From contig NZ_SMBX01000011.1 in the NCBI RefSeq assembly GCF_004342005.1, forward strand, positions 31,483 through 95,482: a stretch of 64,000 nucleotides of DNA. The letters are read 5' to 3'. The notes under the pieces are model-generated. The model ran no database searches. It was given only the letters and a program-made list of their open reading frames with translations, and was not told the DNA's origin. This DNA is from Paracandidimonas soli (GTDB taxonomy: Bacteria > Pseudomonadota > Gammaproteobacteria > Burkholderiales > Burkholderiaceae_B). Position numbers and translations under genes: made by a program. This document shows, in pieces, positions 1 to 8,738 of this stretch; within the stretch, counting starts at the first letter, position 1; each line of letters starts with the position of its first letter.

Positions 1-1
1 G

Positions 2-886
2 CGCGCCGCGCAGCGCCTGAACATGACGCAGCCGCCGCTGAGCCGGCAGATCCAGCAGCTGGAACACATCCTGGGCGCCGAACTGTTCGACCGCGCGGGC
101 CGCAGCGTCAAGCTGACCACCGTGGGCCGCATGTTCCTTCCCGAGGCGCAGGACCTGCTGCGGCGCGCCGAGGAATCCATGCTGAACGCCAGGCGCCTCT
201 GTATCGGAGAAAAAGGGCAGATCCGCCTGGGCTTCATCACCGCCGCGGCGTTCTCGCTGCTGCCCTCCCTGCTGGCGCACGTCACCCGCCAGTTGCCGGA
301 CGCCCAACTGATCCTCAACGAGATCCAGACCAGCGAGCTGGTCGAATCCATCGCCAACCACCAGCTGGAGCTGGGCGTGATCGGGATGCAGCACAACGAC
401 CCGCGCCTCGCCGTGAAGCCGATCGTCCGCACGCCGTTCGTCCTGGCCATGCACCGGGAATACGCGCCCAGGCACGGCGACATCCGGTCGCTGAAGGACC
501 TGGACGAAGAAAAGGTGCTCATGTATTCGCCGTCCAGCATCTGGGACCGGTACGGCATCCTGTCGGGCATGTTCCATGTCCGCGGCATCTATCCGAACTA
601 TGTGCAGTACGCCAGGCACAGCCACACGCTGCTGTCCATGGTCAACGCCGGCATCGGCGTCGCGCTGGTGCCCGAATTCGCGCAAGCCATGGGATACAGC
701 AACCTGGCATTCGTCCTGCTGGACGACATGCCCGAGGACGTCTATGCGGAACTCTGCCTATGCTGGCGCAACGATATCGATGATCCGATGACGATCACCG
801 TGCGCGACGCCATCCTGGAAAAATTCCCCCTGCCCCAGGGGGCGCCGATATTCACTTACTCGCTTTACGACAAGCGTTCGTCCTGA
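2..886 (+). CDS. LysR-family transcriptional regulator, 5' end cut by window edge
   Basis: The frame is open from base 2, upstream of the first ATG at 23. Those leading residues (RAAQRLN before MTQPPLSRQIQQLE) are the middle of a LysR helix-turn-helix, so the true start lies outside the window. A LysR substrate-binding domain follows, with a late AGIGVALVP segment typical of the family. It belongs to the same subfamily as the LysR at 27831, sharing the MTQPPLSRQIQ and SHTLL/THTLL stretches. It converges on the Bug gene at 977, across a hairpin at 893-927. The effector is unknown. Confidence 0.93.
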   Translation, partial: RAAQRLNMTQPPLSRQIQQLEHILGAELFDRAGRSVKLTTVGRMFLPEAQDLLRRAEESMLNARRLCIGEKGQIRLGFITAAAFSLLPSLLAHVTRQLPDAQLILNEIQTSELVESIANHQLELGVIGMQHNDPRLAVKPIVRTPFVLAMHREYAPRHGDIRSLKDLDEEKVLMYSPSSIWDRYGILSGMFHVRGIYPNYVQYARHSHTLLSMVNAGIGVALVPEFAQAMGYSNLAFVLLDDMPEDVYAELCLCWRNDIDDPMTITVRDAILEKFPLPQGAPIFTYSLYDKRSS

Positions 887-892
887 AACGAA

Positions 893-927
893 CAGGCAGT
901 GCAACGCGGTATGCATTGCACTGCCTG
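893..927. terminator. 12-bp hairpin between convergent genes
   Basis: A perfect 12-bp inverted repeat (CAGGCAGTGCAA / TTGCACTGCCTG) with an 11-nt loop lies between the LysR stop at 886 and the end of the minus-strand Bug gene at 977. There is no long T-run, so terminator function is inferred from position and stem strength. Confidence 0.5.
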
Positions 928-976
928 CGATCCCGGTTCAAGCGCGCCAAGCCCAGGCCGGCGCGCATTGCACGGA

Positions 977-1936
977 CTACTTCTCGATCTTCAGATCCAC
1001 GGCCCTCACCACCTTGTCCATGGCTTCCATGCGCTTCAGGCCCTCTTCGCCGCGCAGGAAGAACGGCTGCTGATAGTATTTTTCCTGGATATCCTTGATG
1101 TACTTGGGATTCTTCGAAACACGCTCGGCCGCATCGATGAAGCGGTCGACGATTTCCCGCGGCGTACCCTTGGGGAACAGGAAGAAGTAGTCGTACTGGA
1201 AGGTGGCGTCGTAGCCGGCCTCCTTCGTGGTCGGCACATCGGGGAACTGCGGCAGGCGCTCATCCGTCAAGGCGGCCAGCGCCTTGATGTCTCCTTTCTC
1301 GATGAACGGCTTGATCTGGCCGAGCGGGTTCTGCGACACCTCGATATGCCCGCCCATGATGGCGCGCAGGCGCTCGGACGAGCCGCCCATGTCGATAATG
1401 TTGAGCTCGGCGCCCGCCTTGTTCAGCAGCTTGGCGATCAGGTAGGTGGTTGCGCCGATGTTGCCCGTGATGTTGATCTTGCCGGGGTTGGCCTGCGAAT
1501 CCTTGACCAGCTCCTCCAGGGTATTCCACTTGGCATCCGACTTCACCACGATCAGGTTGCCGGCTTCACGCGCGACGATCGCCCCGAACTCGAAGTCCCG
1601 GAACGAAAAGTCGATCAGGCCCGAGGCCTGGTTGACGAACATGGCCGAGTGGAAGAACAGTACCGTATAGCCGTCGGGCTTTGCATTCTTGACCTGCCTT
1701 GCCCCGATCGAGCCGCCGGCGCCCGTGGCATTGATGACGGGCAGGCTGACGCCCAGCTCGTCCGCCATGTACTGCGAGTACACGCGCGCATTGAAATCGG
1801 TATCGCCGCCCGCAGCGAACGGTACGATCAGCTGGATCGAATGCGCAGGCCATTTGTCCTGGGCAGCGGCTCCCGTTGCCACGGCTCCAAGCACTCCGGC
1901 AACCAACATGCCGCGTAGATATTTCTTCATGCTCAT
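977..1936 (-). CDS. Bug-family periplasmic substrate-binding protein (TTT receptor)
   Basis: 319 residues. A Sec signal peptide (MSMKKYLRGM..., ending near GAAAQ) leads into a Bug fold with PFAAGGDTDFNAR and the loop NATGAGGSIGARQ. Where most Bug proteins have an HVPYKGG-like segment, this one has IIDMGGSSERLRA, so the binding pocket probably differs from the other eight receptors here. GGAG lies about 9 nt before the ATG. It is the last gene of a minus-strand operon that starts at 5457 and encodes three dehydrogenases, so its ligand is plausibly a 2-hydroxy acid or the matching keto acid. No TctA/TctB partners are nearby. Confidence 0.92.
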   Translation of the reverse strand: MSMKKYLRGMLVAGVLGAVATGAAAQDKWPAHSIQLIVPFAAGGDTDFNARVYSQYMADELGVSLPVINATGAGGSIGARQVKNAKPDGYTVLFFHSAMFVNQASGLIDFSFRDFEFGAIVAREAGNLIVVKSDAKWNTLEELVKDSQANPGKINITGNIGATTYLIAKLLNKAGAELNIIDMGGSSERLRAIMGGHIEVSQNPLGQIKPFIEKGDIKALAALTDERLPQFPDVPTTKEAGYDATFQYDYFFLFPKGTPREIVDRFIDAAERVSKNPKYIKDIQEKYYQQPFFLRGEEGLKRMEAMDKVVRAVDLKIEK

Positions 1937-2038
1937 GACTCAGTCTCCTGGTTTGTCACTTGTTGATATCGTTATTGAACTGCTGTATTTACTACGTTTT
2001 ATTGCTACCGCCGGCTCTCGCCGTACACCGCCATGTCT

Positions 2039-3106
2039 TCAGCCTGCCGCGATGGCGGCGGGCATCTCCACTCCCAATTGCTGCGATGCGGCCAGCAGCG
2101 GTTCGACGATGGACTGGCGCAACGGCACGCCATTGCGCAAGGCCTCCTCCCGATTGACGGCGGCCCGGTCGCCGGGAACACGCACCGGTTTTCCTCCCGG
2201 CACGGGCGGATTGCTGCGGCAGGCGTCCGCCAGCCAGTCCATCTGCCGCACATAGCCTTCCCGGCCGCCGAACGCCGCTGGATCCAGCACCTGGATGAAG
2301 ACGGAGGTGTAGGTTCCCGTCGTAGCATCGGCGCGCCCGCGGCCGCCCAGACCTTGCGTCATGGCCTCCACCAGCAAGGCCATGCTGTAGCCCTTGTGTC
2401 CATGGTCCATGCCGCCCACCGGCAGCAGGGAGCCGCCCTGGTTCACCAGCACATCGGGATCGTCGCTGGGTTCGCCGCCCGCGCTGAGCGCCCATGGCTG
2501 GGGAAAGCGCTCTCCCCTTTTGTGCAGTTGCCTCGCGTAATTGATGGTCGTGATCGACGCGCTGATGTCGAGCACAATGGGATCGCCGCTCGTCGGCATG
2601 CCCGCGGCCAGCGGATTGGGCGTGAACAGCGGCTTGGTCCCGCCGTAGGGCGCCACGCCCCTGGAAGAAGAGGTGGAGCTGGAAATGATGGCCATCATGC
2701 CCAGGTCGGTCACGCGCTTCATGTAGACGGCCAGAGCGCCGATGTGCTGGCTGTTGTCGATGACGCACGTCGCCGTGCCGTAATTGGCCGCGCGGGAGAC
2801 GCACAGATCCAGCGCCTTGAGCACGAGCCAGCCGCCGGGCAGCATATTGCCGCGCCACGCCATGCTGGCGCCGCGATCGGAAATCACCTCGGGCTCGCCC
2901 GACGGCGACATTATCCCCTTGCGCAGGGCATCCAGGTATACCGGGACCAGGGCGAGACCGTGCGTCGCATGGCCGATCAGGTCGGCCTCGACCAGCACCC
3001 AGGCTACGCTGCGCGCCTTGTCCTCCTCCATGCCCGCGGCGCGGAACAGGCGTTGCGCGTAATCCAGCAAAGCGTCATATTCATAGCGGCCTACCGATTC
3101 CGACAT
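2039..3106 (-). CDS. Ldh-family (malate/L-lactate/ureidoglycolate-type) NAD(P)-dependent oxidoreductase
   Basis: Cytosolic oxidoreductase of the non-Rossmann malate/L-lactate dehydrogenase family (YlbC/AllD/Mdh type). Visible family features are HATHGLALVPVYLDALRKG near the N-terminus, NSQHIGAL in the catalytic region, and a late GHKGYSMALLVEAMTQGL segment. The frame extends up to 3172, but AAGGAAGG a few bases before the ATG at 3106 favours MSESVGRYEYD as the start (355 residues). It is a paralogue of the product at 4369-5457 in the same operon. The substrate, a 2-hydroxy acid or a keto acid, cannot be fixed from sequence. Confidence 0.9.
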   Translation of the reverse strand: MSESVGRYEYDALLDYAQRLFRAAGMEEDKARSVAWVLVEADLIGHATHGLALVPVYLDALRKGIMSPSGEPEVISDRGASMAWRGNMLPGGWLVLKALDLCVSRAANYGTATCVIDNSQHIGALAVYMKRVTDLGMMAIISSSTSSSRGVAPYGGTKPLFTPNPLAAGMPTSGDPIVLDISASITTINYARQLHKRGERFPQPWALSAGGEPSDDPDVLVNQGGSLLPVGGMDHGHKGYSMALLVEAMTQGLGGRGRADATTGTYTSVFIQVLDPAAFGGREGYVRQMDWLADACRSNPPVPGGKPVRVPGDRAAVNREEALRNGVPLRQSIVEPLLAASQQLGVEMPAAIAAG

Positions 3107-3173
3107 ATTGTTTCCTTCCTTTGTCTTGTCCATTGTCCGGGCGGCGGCACACGCCGCCGTCCTGTCGCTCATG

Positions 3174-4130
3174 CTAGAGCGGGTCCAGCGCGGGCTTGCC
3201 CGAGAGCACCTCGCGCACGTTTTCCAGGGCGCGCAGTCCCAACCCCGTCCGGGTTTCCTCCGTGGCCCCGCCGATATGCGGAGTCAGGAAGGTATTGGGC
3301 AGCTCCACCAGCCGCGGATCGGGATCGGGCTCGCGCTGGAAGGTATCCAGTCCCGCCGCGCGCAGTTGGCCGCTGCGCAGCGCTTCGATCAGGTCGTCCT
3401 CGTTGACCAGCGTGCCGCGCGCCGCATTGACCAGCACCGCGCCGCGCGGCAGCAGGGCCAGCCGACGGGCGTCGATGACCCCCTTGGTCTCCGGCGTGGC
3501 CGGCGCATGCAGCGTCAGGGCATCGCAATGCGGCAGCATCGCCTCCAGCGTTTCATAATATGTAGCGCCCTGCTCCAGCTCTTCGGGCAGGCGCTGCACG
3601 TCGTGGTACAGCACGCGCATATTGAAACCGCGCGCGCGCTGGGCCACGGCTCGTCCGATGCGGCCCATGCCATAGATGCCGAGCGTCTTTCCGGAAACGC
3701 GCATGCCGGGCATTTCATCGAAGCCCAGGTTGCGCTTCCAGCCGGTGCGCACCAGCGTACTGTATTCGTAGGCGCGGCGGCTGGCGCACAGCAGCAGCAT
3801 GAATGCCAGGTCGGCGGTACAGTCCGTGATCGCCGACGGCGCATTGGTCACGACAATACCGCGCTTGCGCGCCGCCTCGACGTCGATATGGTCGAAGCCG
3901 ACGCTGGTCGTCGACAGCACCCGCACGGAATCGGGCAAGCGGGCAATCGCCTCGGCGGGCAGCTTCAGGTGTCCGCCAAACACGATGCCGGAGGGCCGCA
4001 GCGCCTGCGCCTTCTCCAGCGCCTGCTCGGTCGCCAGGGTCTGTTCGGAGAAAACCGCATCGAAATGCTGGCTGGCGTAATCAACGACGGCCTTGGGAAC
4101 CGGCCGCGCAATCAGCACGGAAGGCTTCAT
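3174..4130 (-). CDS. D-isomer-specific 2-hydroxyacid dehydrogenase (glyoxylate/hydroxypyruvate reductase-like)
   Basis: 318 residues from the ATG at 4130, which has GGAGGG just upstream; the frame runs open to 4235. The NAD(P)-binding Rossmann motif is GIYGMGRIG. The catalytic Arg lies in VNAARGTLVNEDDL, the Glu in the FQREP region and the His in LTPHIGGATEETR, all as in GhrB/GyaR enzymes. It sits between two Ldh-type dehydrogenase genes of different fold in one operon. Such a pair could interconvert the two stereoisomers of one hydroxy acid through a shared keto acid; that role is inference. Confidence 0.92.
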   Translation of the reverse strand: MKPSVLIARPVPKAVVDYASQHFDAVFSEQTLATEQALEKAQALRPSGIVFGGHLKLPAEAIARLPDSVRVLSTTSVGFDHIDVEAARKRGIVVTNAPSAITDCTADLAFMLLLCASRRAYEYSTLVRTGWKRNLGFDEMPGMRVSGKTLGIYGMGRIGRAVAQRARGFNMRVLYHDVQRLPEELEQGATYYETLEAMLPHCDALTLHAPATPETKGVIDARRLALLPRGAVLVNAARGTLVNEDDLIEALRSGQLRAAGLDTFQREPDPDPRLVELPNTFLTPHIGGATEETRTGLGLRALENVREVLSGKPALDPL

Positions 4131-4195
4131 GACACCCTCCGGGCATTCACCGGCAAAGCGGTGCATACAACTAACATCATCGCGGACTCCTCCTG

Positions 4196-4232
4196 TTTTT
4201 TTCGCCGGGCCGCCCCCTAGGATGAGCCCAGG
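4196..4232. repeat. Copy 1 of a dispersed intergenic repeat (CGCCGGGCCGCCCC core)
   Basis: A T-run, the core CGCCGGGCCGCCCCCTAG and then GATGAGCCC occur upstream of the dehydrogenase start at 4130. The same core and GATGAGCCC occur at 12112-12166, there separated by about 20 nt, and a variant occurs at 12269-12318. This copy lacks the right arm of the stem-loop seen in the other two. Confidence 0.6.
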
Positions 4233-4368
4233 CATGCAGCGAACGCCAGATTATCCCGTGCGGGATTAGGCGTCCAATCTCATGAAAGCATCGAATGATT
4301 CAAAATAGGTATCACCCGGTGAGCCGGCGCACCCATGCGGAAGCTCCGTCTGGAAACGCCGCCGCAGC

Positions 4369-5457
4369 CTACAACAAGTATTCCACGCCGCAGCGCCCGC
4401 ACAGCGCGCGCAATTGCTGTTTCAGCGTATCGCTCAATGGCACGCCCTCCGTCGCCCGGCGCGCGGCCATGACGCTTTCCGGATCGCCCGCCACCTTCAC
4501 GCTTTCGCCTTCCGTCACATGGGCTAGGCCGCGCATGTGCCCCAGCAAGCCGGACAAATCCTGCTCGAACACTTCCGGCTCGCGGAATACCGCCGGATTC
4601 AGCGCCAGCATGAAGTGGCCGACATTGTCCGGATCTCCCGGCTTGCGGGTAAGGCCCAGCGTCCCCGCAAAGGCCGCGCCGGCCAGCGTGCCGCCCAGGA
4701 TCTGGATCATCATCGCAAGTCCGTAGCCTTTGTGGCTGCCCATCTCCGGGGTTCCGCCCAGAGGCGTCAGCCCGCCCAGCGGCTGGCGATAGATCCACTC
4801 CATGCCCTGCGCCGGATCCGTCACGGACTTCCCATCGGCGTCGATGACCCAACCCTGCGGCAAGGTTTTGCCGTGATAGTCGTAGACCTTGACCTTGTTG
4901 GCCGCCACCGTCGTCGTGGCCATGTCCAGCACGAAAGAGTCCCCATTGGCCGCCGGCGCGGCAAATGCGATAGGGTTGGTACCCAGCGCGGGCTGCCGCG
5001 CGCCCGTCGGCACGAGGATGGGCACGGTCGCGCTGCTCGTGACCAGGCCTATCATGCCCTGCTCCAGCGCCAGGCGGGCGTAGGCTCCCGCCGCGCCGAA
5101 ATGATGGGAGTTGGAAACCACGGCAACGCCCACCCCATGCTCCCTGGCCAGTTCCATTGCCGTCCTCATGCCCAGTTCGCCGGCCGGATGTCCCAGCCCC
5201 GCGCCGCCATCCACCATCGCGGTCGCGCCGAAGCGCTGCGTCACCCTGGGCTGGGCGGCAATGTCCAGCGTTCCCTCGCGCAGCTTGGCCTCGTATGTCG
5301 GCAGCATGGAAATGCCATGCGAATCCACGCCCAGCAGATCCGTCTGGCACATCAGGTCGGCCGTCACTCCCGCCAGTTGCGGCGTCATGCCCCATGCCTG
5401 GAGCACGCCGCGTGCCTGCGCGTGAAGCCGTTCATAAGGGGTGCATCCATCGCTCAT
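4369..5457 (-). CDS. Ldh-family NAD(P)-dependent oxidoreductase, first gene of the operon
   Basis: 362 residues. The same family as 2039-3106: LLGVDSHGISMLPTYEAKLREG near the N-terminus, the catalytic SNSHHFGAAGAYA segment, and a late GSHKGYGLAMMIQILGG stretch. AAGGAAGGAG lies 5-14 nt before the ATG at 5457, so the start is secure. It is transcribed away from the Bug gene at 5641 and heads the operon 4369 -> 3174 -> 2039 -> 977. The AllD/YlbC relatives act on ureidoglycolate, 2,3-diketogulonate, malate or lactate; the substrate here is unknown. Confidence 0.91.
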   Translation of the reverse strand: MSDGCTPYERLHAQARGVLQAWGMTPQLAGVTADLMCQTDLLGVDSHGISMLPTYEAKLREGTLDIAAQPRVTQRFGATAMVDGGAGLGHPAGELGMRTAMELAREHGVGVAVVSNSHHFGAAGAYARLALEQGMIGLVTSSATVPILVPTGARQPALGTNPIAFAAPAANGDSFVLDMATTTVAANKVKVYDYHGKTLPQGWVIDADGKSVTDPAQGMEWIYRQPLGGLTPLGGTPEMGSHKGYGLAMMIQILGGTLAGAAFAGTLGLTRKPGDPDNVGHFMLALNPAVFREPEVFEQDLSGLLGHMRGLAHVTEGESVKVAGDPESVMAARRATEGVPLSDTLKQQLRALCGRCGVEYLL

Positions 5458-5530
5458 TGTTTCTCCTTCCTTCTTCGACGACTCGTGATTTTTCCCATGC
5501 GACCACAGGAAAACCCCGGTAAAAGCACGA

Positions 5531-5559
5531 TTGACATATTAGTGCATAAGCCATAAATT
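5531..5559 (+). promoter_or_regulatory. Sigma-70 promoter for the Bug gene at 5641
   Basis: TTGACA (5531-5536), a 17-nt spacer and TAAATT (5554-5559) match the sigma-70 consensus well. The predicted start is near 5566, directly before the inverted repeat at 5570-5584. Confidence 0.55.
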
Positions 5560-5569
5560 GCCAGACATG

Positions 5570-5584
5570 TGATGACATACATCA
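5570..5584. promoter_or_regulatory. Inverted repeat TGATG-ACATA-CATCA, putative repressor operator
   Basis: A perfect 5-bp inverted repeat with a 5-nt spacer just past the predicted transcription start of the Bug gene. On the minus strand it contains ATGTC, the core shared with sites at 21657, 25436, 27723 and 29706-29739. Its position suits a repressor such as a GntR/FCD protein; the assignment is inferred. Confidence 0.4.
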
Positions 5585-5640
5585 TCCATGATGCGCCATA
5601 AGCGCAAGAGACAACGACTACTAGAAAAGGGACTCACATC

Positions 5641-6636
5641 ATGCTCATCAGTAAACTCCTGACACGCAAGACCATGACGATCACAGCCTCCTGCCTGCTC
5701 GGCGCTGTCGCTGCCACCGGCGCGCAGGCCAACGATTGGCCCAAGCAGAAGCCGATCACCATCATCGTGCCTTTCGTGCCCGGCGGCTCCTCCGACATTA
5801 CCGCGCGCAGCGTGACCCAGGGGCTGGGCGAACGGCTGGGCCAGACCATCGTGGCGGACAACAAGCCGGGCGCCAACAGCGCCATCGGCGCCCAGGCGCT
5901 GGCCCGCTCCGCGCCCGACGGCTACACCATGATGGTCGGTTCCATCGGTACGTTCTCCATCAACGAAGCCCTGTTCAAGAACCTTTCGTACAGCCCCAGC
6001 AAGGATTTCCGCTACCTGACGCAGGCCGTGCGCAACCCCAACGTGCTGGTGACCGCGCCCAACTTCCCGGCCAACTCCGTTGCCGAACTGCTGGAATACG
6101 CCAAGAAGAATCCCGACAGCGTCTCTTACGCCAACTCCGGCACGGGTTCCTCCGACCAGCTGACCGCCATCCTGTTCCGCCAGAAAACCGGCACCACCGG
6201 CGTCGATGTCCCCTATCGCGGCGGCGGCGCGGCCATTGTCGACCTGATGGGCGACCAGGTGAACGTTTCCTTCCAGAACCTGGGCGCCGTGCTGACGCAC
6301 ATCAAGGGCGGCAAGCTCAAGGCCCTGGCCGTGAGCGGCGCGGAACGCGCTCCCGACCTGCCCGACGTGCCTTCGCTCAAGGAGCTGGGCTACGACGATA
6401 TCGTGGTGTACTCGTGGCAAGGCTTCGCCGTTCCCAAGGACACGCCTGACGACATCGTGAACCGCCTGTCCGGCGCGCTGCGCGATACGCTGAAGCAGCC
6501 CGACGTCACCAAGACGCTGAACGGCCTGGGCTTCGAAGTCGTCGCCAATACGCCTGACGAGTTCAGCGCATTCCAGCAGCAGGAAGTCGCCCGCTGGAAA
6601 GAAGTCATCAAGACGGCCAATATCCAGGTCGACTGA
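5641..6636 (+). CDS. Bug-family periplasmic substrate-binding protein (TTT receptor)
   Basis: 331 residues, with a signal peptide ending near GAQA/NDWP. Core motifs are IIVPFVPGGSSDITAR, the PDGYTMMVG loop and VDVPYRGGGAA, the normal Bug architecture of two alpha/beta domains that close on a carboxylate. AAGGGA lies about 9 nt before the ATG. It is a single-gene unit with its own promoter and operator at 5531-5584 and a terminator at 6676. It is divergent from the dehydrogenase operon, so the ligand may be the substrate of those enzymes (inference). Confidence 0.94.
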   Translation: MLISKLLTRKTMTITASCLLGAVAATGAQANDWPKQKPITIIVPFVPGGSSDITARSVTQGLGERLGQTIVADNKPGANSAIGAQALARSAPDGYTMMVGSIGTFSINEALFKNLSYSPSKDFRYLTQAVRNPNVLVTAPNFPANSVAELLEYAKKNPDSVSYANSGTGSSDQLTAILFRQKTGTTGVDVPYRGGGAAIVDLMGDQVNVSFQNLGAVLTHIKGGKLKALAVSGAERAPDLPDVPSLKELGYDDIVVYSWQGFAVPKDTPDDIVNRLSGALRDTLKQPDVTKTLNGLGFEVVANTPDEFSAFQQQEVARWKEVIKTANIQVD

Positions 6637-6675
6637 TTCCGATCGTCTCCGGTCCCGGCCAATGCCGGGACATTC

Positions 6676-6709
6676 ATGCCCTGTTCCGCTCGCGGAACAG
6701 GGCATTTTC
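6676..6709. terminator. Rho-independent terminator between convergent genes
   Basis: A 13-bp perfect stem (ATGCCCTGTTCCG / CGGAACAGGGCAT) with a 4-nt CTCG loop is followed by TTTTC. It lies between the Bug stop at 6636 and the ThDP-enzyme stop at 6737 and may act in both directions. A smaller GTCCCGGC/GCCGGGAC hairpin precedes it at 6652-6671. Confidence 0.85.
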
Positions 6710-6736
6710 ATTGGACGACGCCTTCCAGCCGCAGGA

Positions 6737-8425
6737 TCAGGACAGGCGCTTGGCGGGCGTGATCTGCGCCGGATCGACGCGCAGCTCGAGCAATGCCACG
6801 GTGCCGGAAGCTGCCGCGCGCTCGAATGCCGCGGCAAAGTCTTCCGTGCGCTCCACCAGCTCGCCGTAGCCGCCGCAGGATTTCGCCATGGCGACATAGT
6901 CCGGCCCTTTCAGGCGAGTGCCGCTGACGCGGCCCGGATGCTCGCGCTCCTGGTGCATGCGGATGGTGCCGTACATGCCGTTGTTGACCACCAGTACGAC
7001 GAACTTCGCGCCATACTCCACGGCCGTCACGATTTCCTGCGGATACATCAGGAAGCAGCCGTCTCCCGCGAAGCAGACCACGGTGCTCTCGGGTCGGCGC
7101 AACGAGGCCGCCACAGCCGCAGGCAAGCCGTAGCCCATGGCGCCGCAGGTAGGCGCAAGCTGGGTGCGCGGATGGCGATATTCATAGAAGCGATGCAGCC
7201 ATACGGAGTAATTGCCGGCGCCATTGGTCAGAATGGAATCGTCGGGCAGGACGTCGTTCAGATGCCTGACCACGGGCGTCATGTCGACGTAGCCCTCGGC
7301 GGGCAGCGGCGCATTGGCCATGGCGCGGAACGCGTCCAGGTCCTGACGCGCCGCCTTGCGCCACTCGCTCCATGCCGGCGCGGCGGCGGGCTTGTGCGCA
7401 GCCAGCGAGGCCAGGGCGTCTCCCGCCGATACCGGTACGGCGATGTCCGCCTGGTAGACCCTGCCCAGTTCATTGGCCTCGGCATGGATGTGGATCAGCT
7501 TCTGCGGCAGCTTGGGCGGCTGCAGAAGCGTGTAAGCGTCGGTGACGATGTCGCCCAGGCGCGTGCCCAGCGCGATCAGCAGGTCGGCGTCGCGCACGCG
7601 CGCGGCCAGCGCGGGATTCATGCCCAGGCTGAGATGGCCGACGAACTGCGGGTCGCGGTTGTCCAGCACGTCCTGGCGGCGGAAAGCGCAGGCGACGGGC
7701 AGGTCCCATGCCTTGGCGAAGGCGCTCAGGTCCTGGACGGCTTTGTCGCTCCAGTCAGGGCCGCCGATCAGCAGCATCGGCTTTTTCGCGGCGGACAGCG
7801 CCTCGACGATCTGGCGCGTGGTCTCTTCGGCCATCGCCACGGGCTGCATCGGCGTGGCGGCGCAGACGGGAACCGCCGCCTTGTCCACCAGCATATCTTC
7901 AGGCAGCGAAACCACGACGGGGCCGGGACGACCCGAAACCGCCGTGTGGAATGCGCGCGCCATGATTTCCGGAACGCGCGCCGCATCGGTGATTTCCACC
8001 ACCCACTTCGCCAGGCCGCCGAACATGGCCTGGTAGTCGACTTCCTGGAAGGCTTCTCGGCCGACGTGGCTGCGAGCGATCTGGCCCACGAACAGGATCA
8101 TGGGCGTGGAGTCCTGCTGCGCGATGTGCACGCCGATGCTGGCATGCGTCGCACCGGGACCGCGCGTCACCATGCAGATGCCGGGACGGCCGGTCAGCTT
8201 GCCGTCGGCTTCGGCCATATTGGCCGCCCCGCCTTCGTGCTTGGCGACCACCAGCTCGATTTCCGGCACGTCGTGCAGGGCGTCCAGCACCTCGAGGTAG
8301 CTTTCGCCCGGCACACAGTAGACGCGATCCACGCCATGCTGGCGCAGCGATTCGACGATAAGCCGCCCTCCCGTCCTTGGTTCGACTGCATCGTTCTGTT
8401 TGTCTTGTTGCACGTTATTCTCCAC
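6737..8425 (-). CDS. Thiamine diphosphate-dependent enzyme, acetolactate synthase-like
   Basis: 562 residues with the three-domain layout of ThDP decarboxylases and synthases: N-terminal Pyr domain with catalytic Glu64 in AKHEGGAANMAEA, central domain with LIALGTRLGD near 283-292, and C-terminal PP domain with the Mg/ThDP motif from GDG (454-456) to NN (481-482). The family covers acetolactate synthase large subunits, glyoxylate carboligase and several lyases; no small-subunit gene is adjacent. In a hydroxyacid/sugar-acid setting a carboligase or 2-keto-acid lyase role is plausible but unproven. It is divergent from the Bug cassette at 8739. Confidence 0.88.
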   Translation of the reverse strand: MENNVQQDKQNDAVEPRTGGRLIVESLRQHGVDRVYCVPGESYLEVLDALHDVPEIELVVAKHEGGAANMAEADGKLTGRPGICMVTRGPGATHASIGVHIAQQDSTPMILFVGQIARSHVGREAFQEVDYQAMFGGLAKWVVEITDAARVPEIMARAFHTAVSGRPGPVVVSLPEDMLVDKAAVPVCAATPMQPVAMAEETTRQIVEALSAAKKPMLLIGGPDWSDKAVQDLSAFAKAWDLPVACAFRRQDVLDNRDPQFVGHLSLGMNPALAARVRDADLLIALGTRLGDIVTDAYTLLQPPKLPQKLIHIHAEANELGRVYQADIAVPVSAGDALASLAAHKPAAAPAWSEWRKAARQDLDAFRAMANAPLPAEGYVDMTPVVRHLNDVLPDDSILTNGAGNYSVWLHRFYEYRHPRTQLAPTCGAMGYGLPAAVAASLRRPESTVVCFAGDGCFLMYPQEIVTAVEYGAKFVVLVVNNGMYGTIRMHQEREHPGRVSGTRLKGPDYVAMAKSCGGYGELVERTEDFAAAFERAAASGTVALLELRVDPAQITPAKRLS

Positions 8426-8738
8426 GACTCATAGTGATATTTTCACGGCCCGGGCGCGCCGCTATCCGGCGGCCTGGAAATTCCCGGACAGCATAAACAA
8501 CTCCCCACCCGCACGCACCCATATTCGCGCATTTCTGATATGAACAAAATCCATGGCTGAATTTCAGGAGCGCACTGTACATTGTCTTTACTACGTGCCG
8601 AGATCGTAACAGTCCCTGGATTTGTAGTGCTGAAATAAGCAAGTGGAATAACAATCGTATACCCCCCTTGCCAAACAGCTGTATAGAAACAGCGTAGAAA
8701 ACTATACCGTCAATCTTTCCTTGACTGGAGGAGTCACC
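8426..8738. other. 313-bp divergent intergenic region with a 44-bp repeat
   Basis: This region separates the ThDP enzyme from the Bug gene at 8739 and holds the first copy of the 44-bp direct repeat (8514-8557). I see no credible reading frame and no strong consensus promoter. Confidence 0.5.
8514..8557. repeat. 44-bp direct repeat, copy 1
   Basis: Identical over 44 bp to 10845-10888. The copies begin CGCACCCATATTCGCGC and end AAAATCCATGGC, and contain TTC-N6-GAA. Each copy lies upstream of a Bug gene (182 and 135 bp respectively). A looser match (GTACAnTGTC) follows both copies about 20 bp downstream. Confidence 0.95.

Noticed and set aside
6662..8434. A 590-codon plus-strand frame
   Set aside because: It is antisense to the ThDP enzyme, which has all catalytic motifs. 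Long antisense frames are expected at this GC content, and the translation has no recognisable domain.
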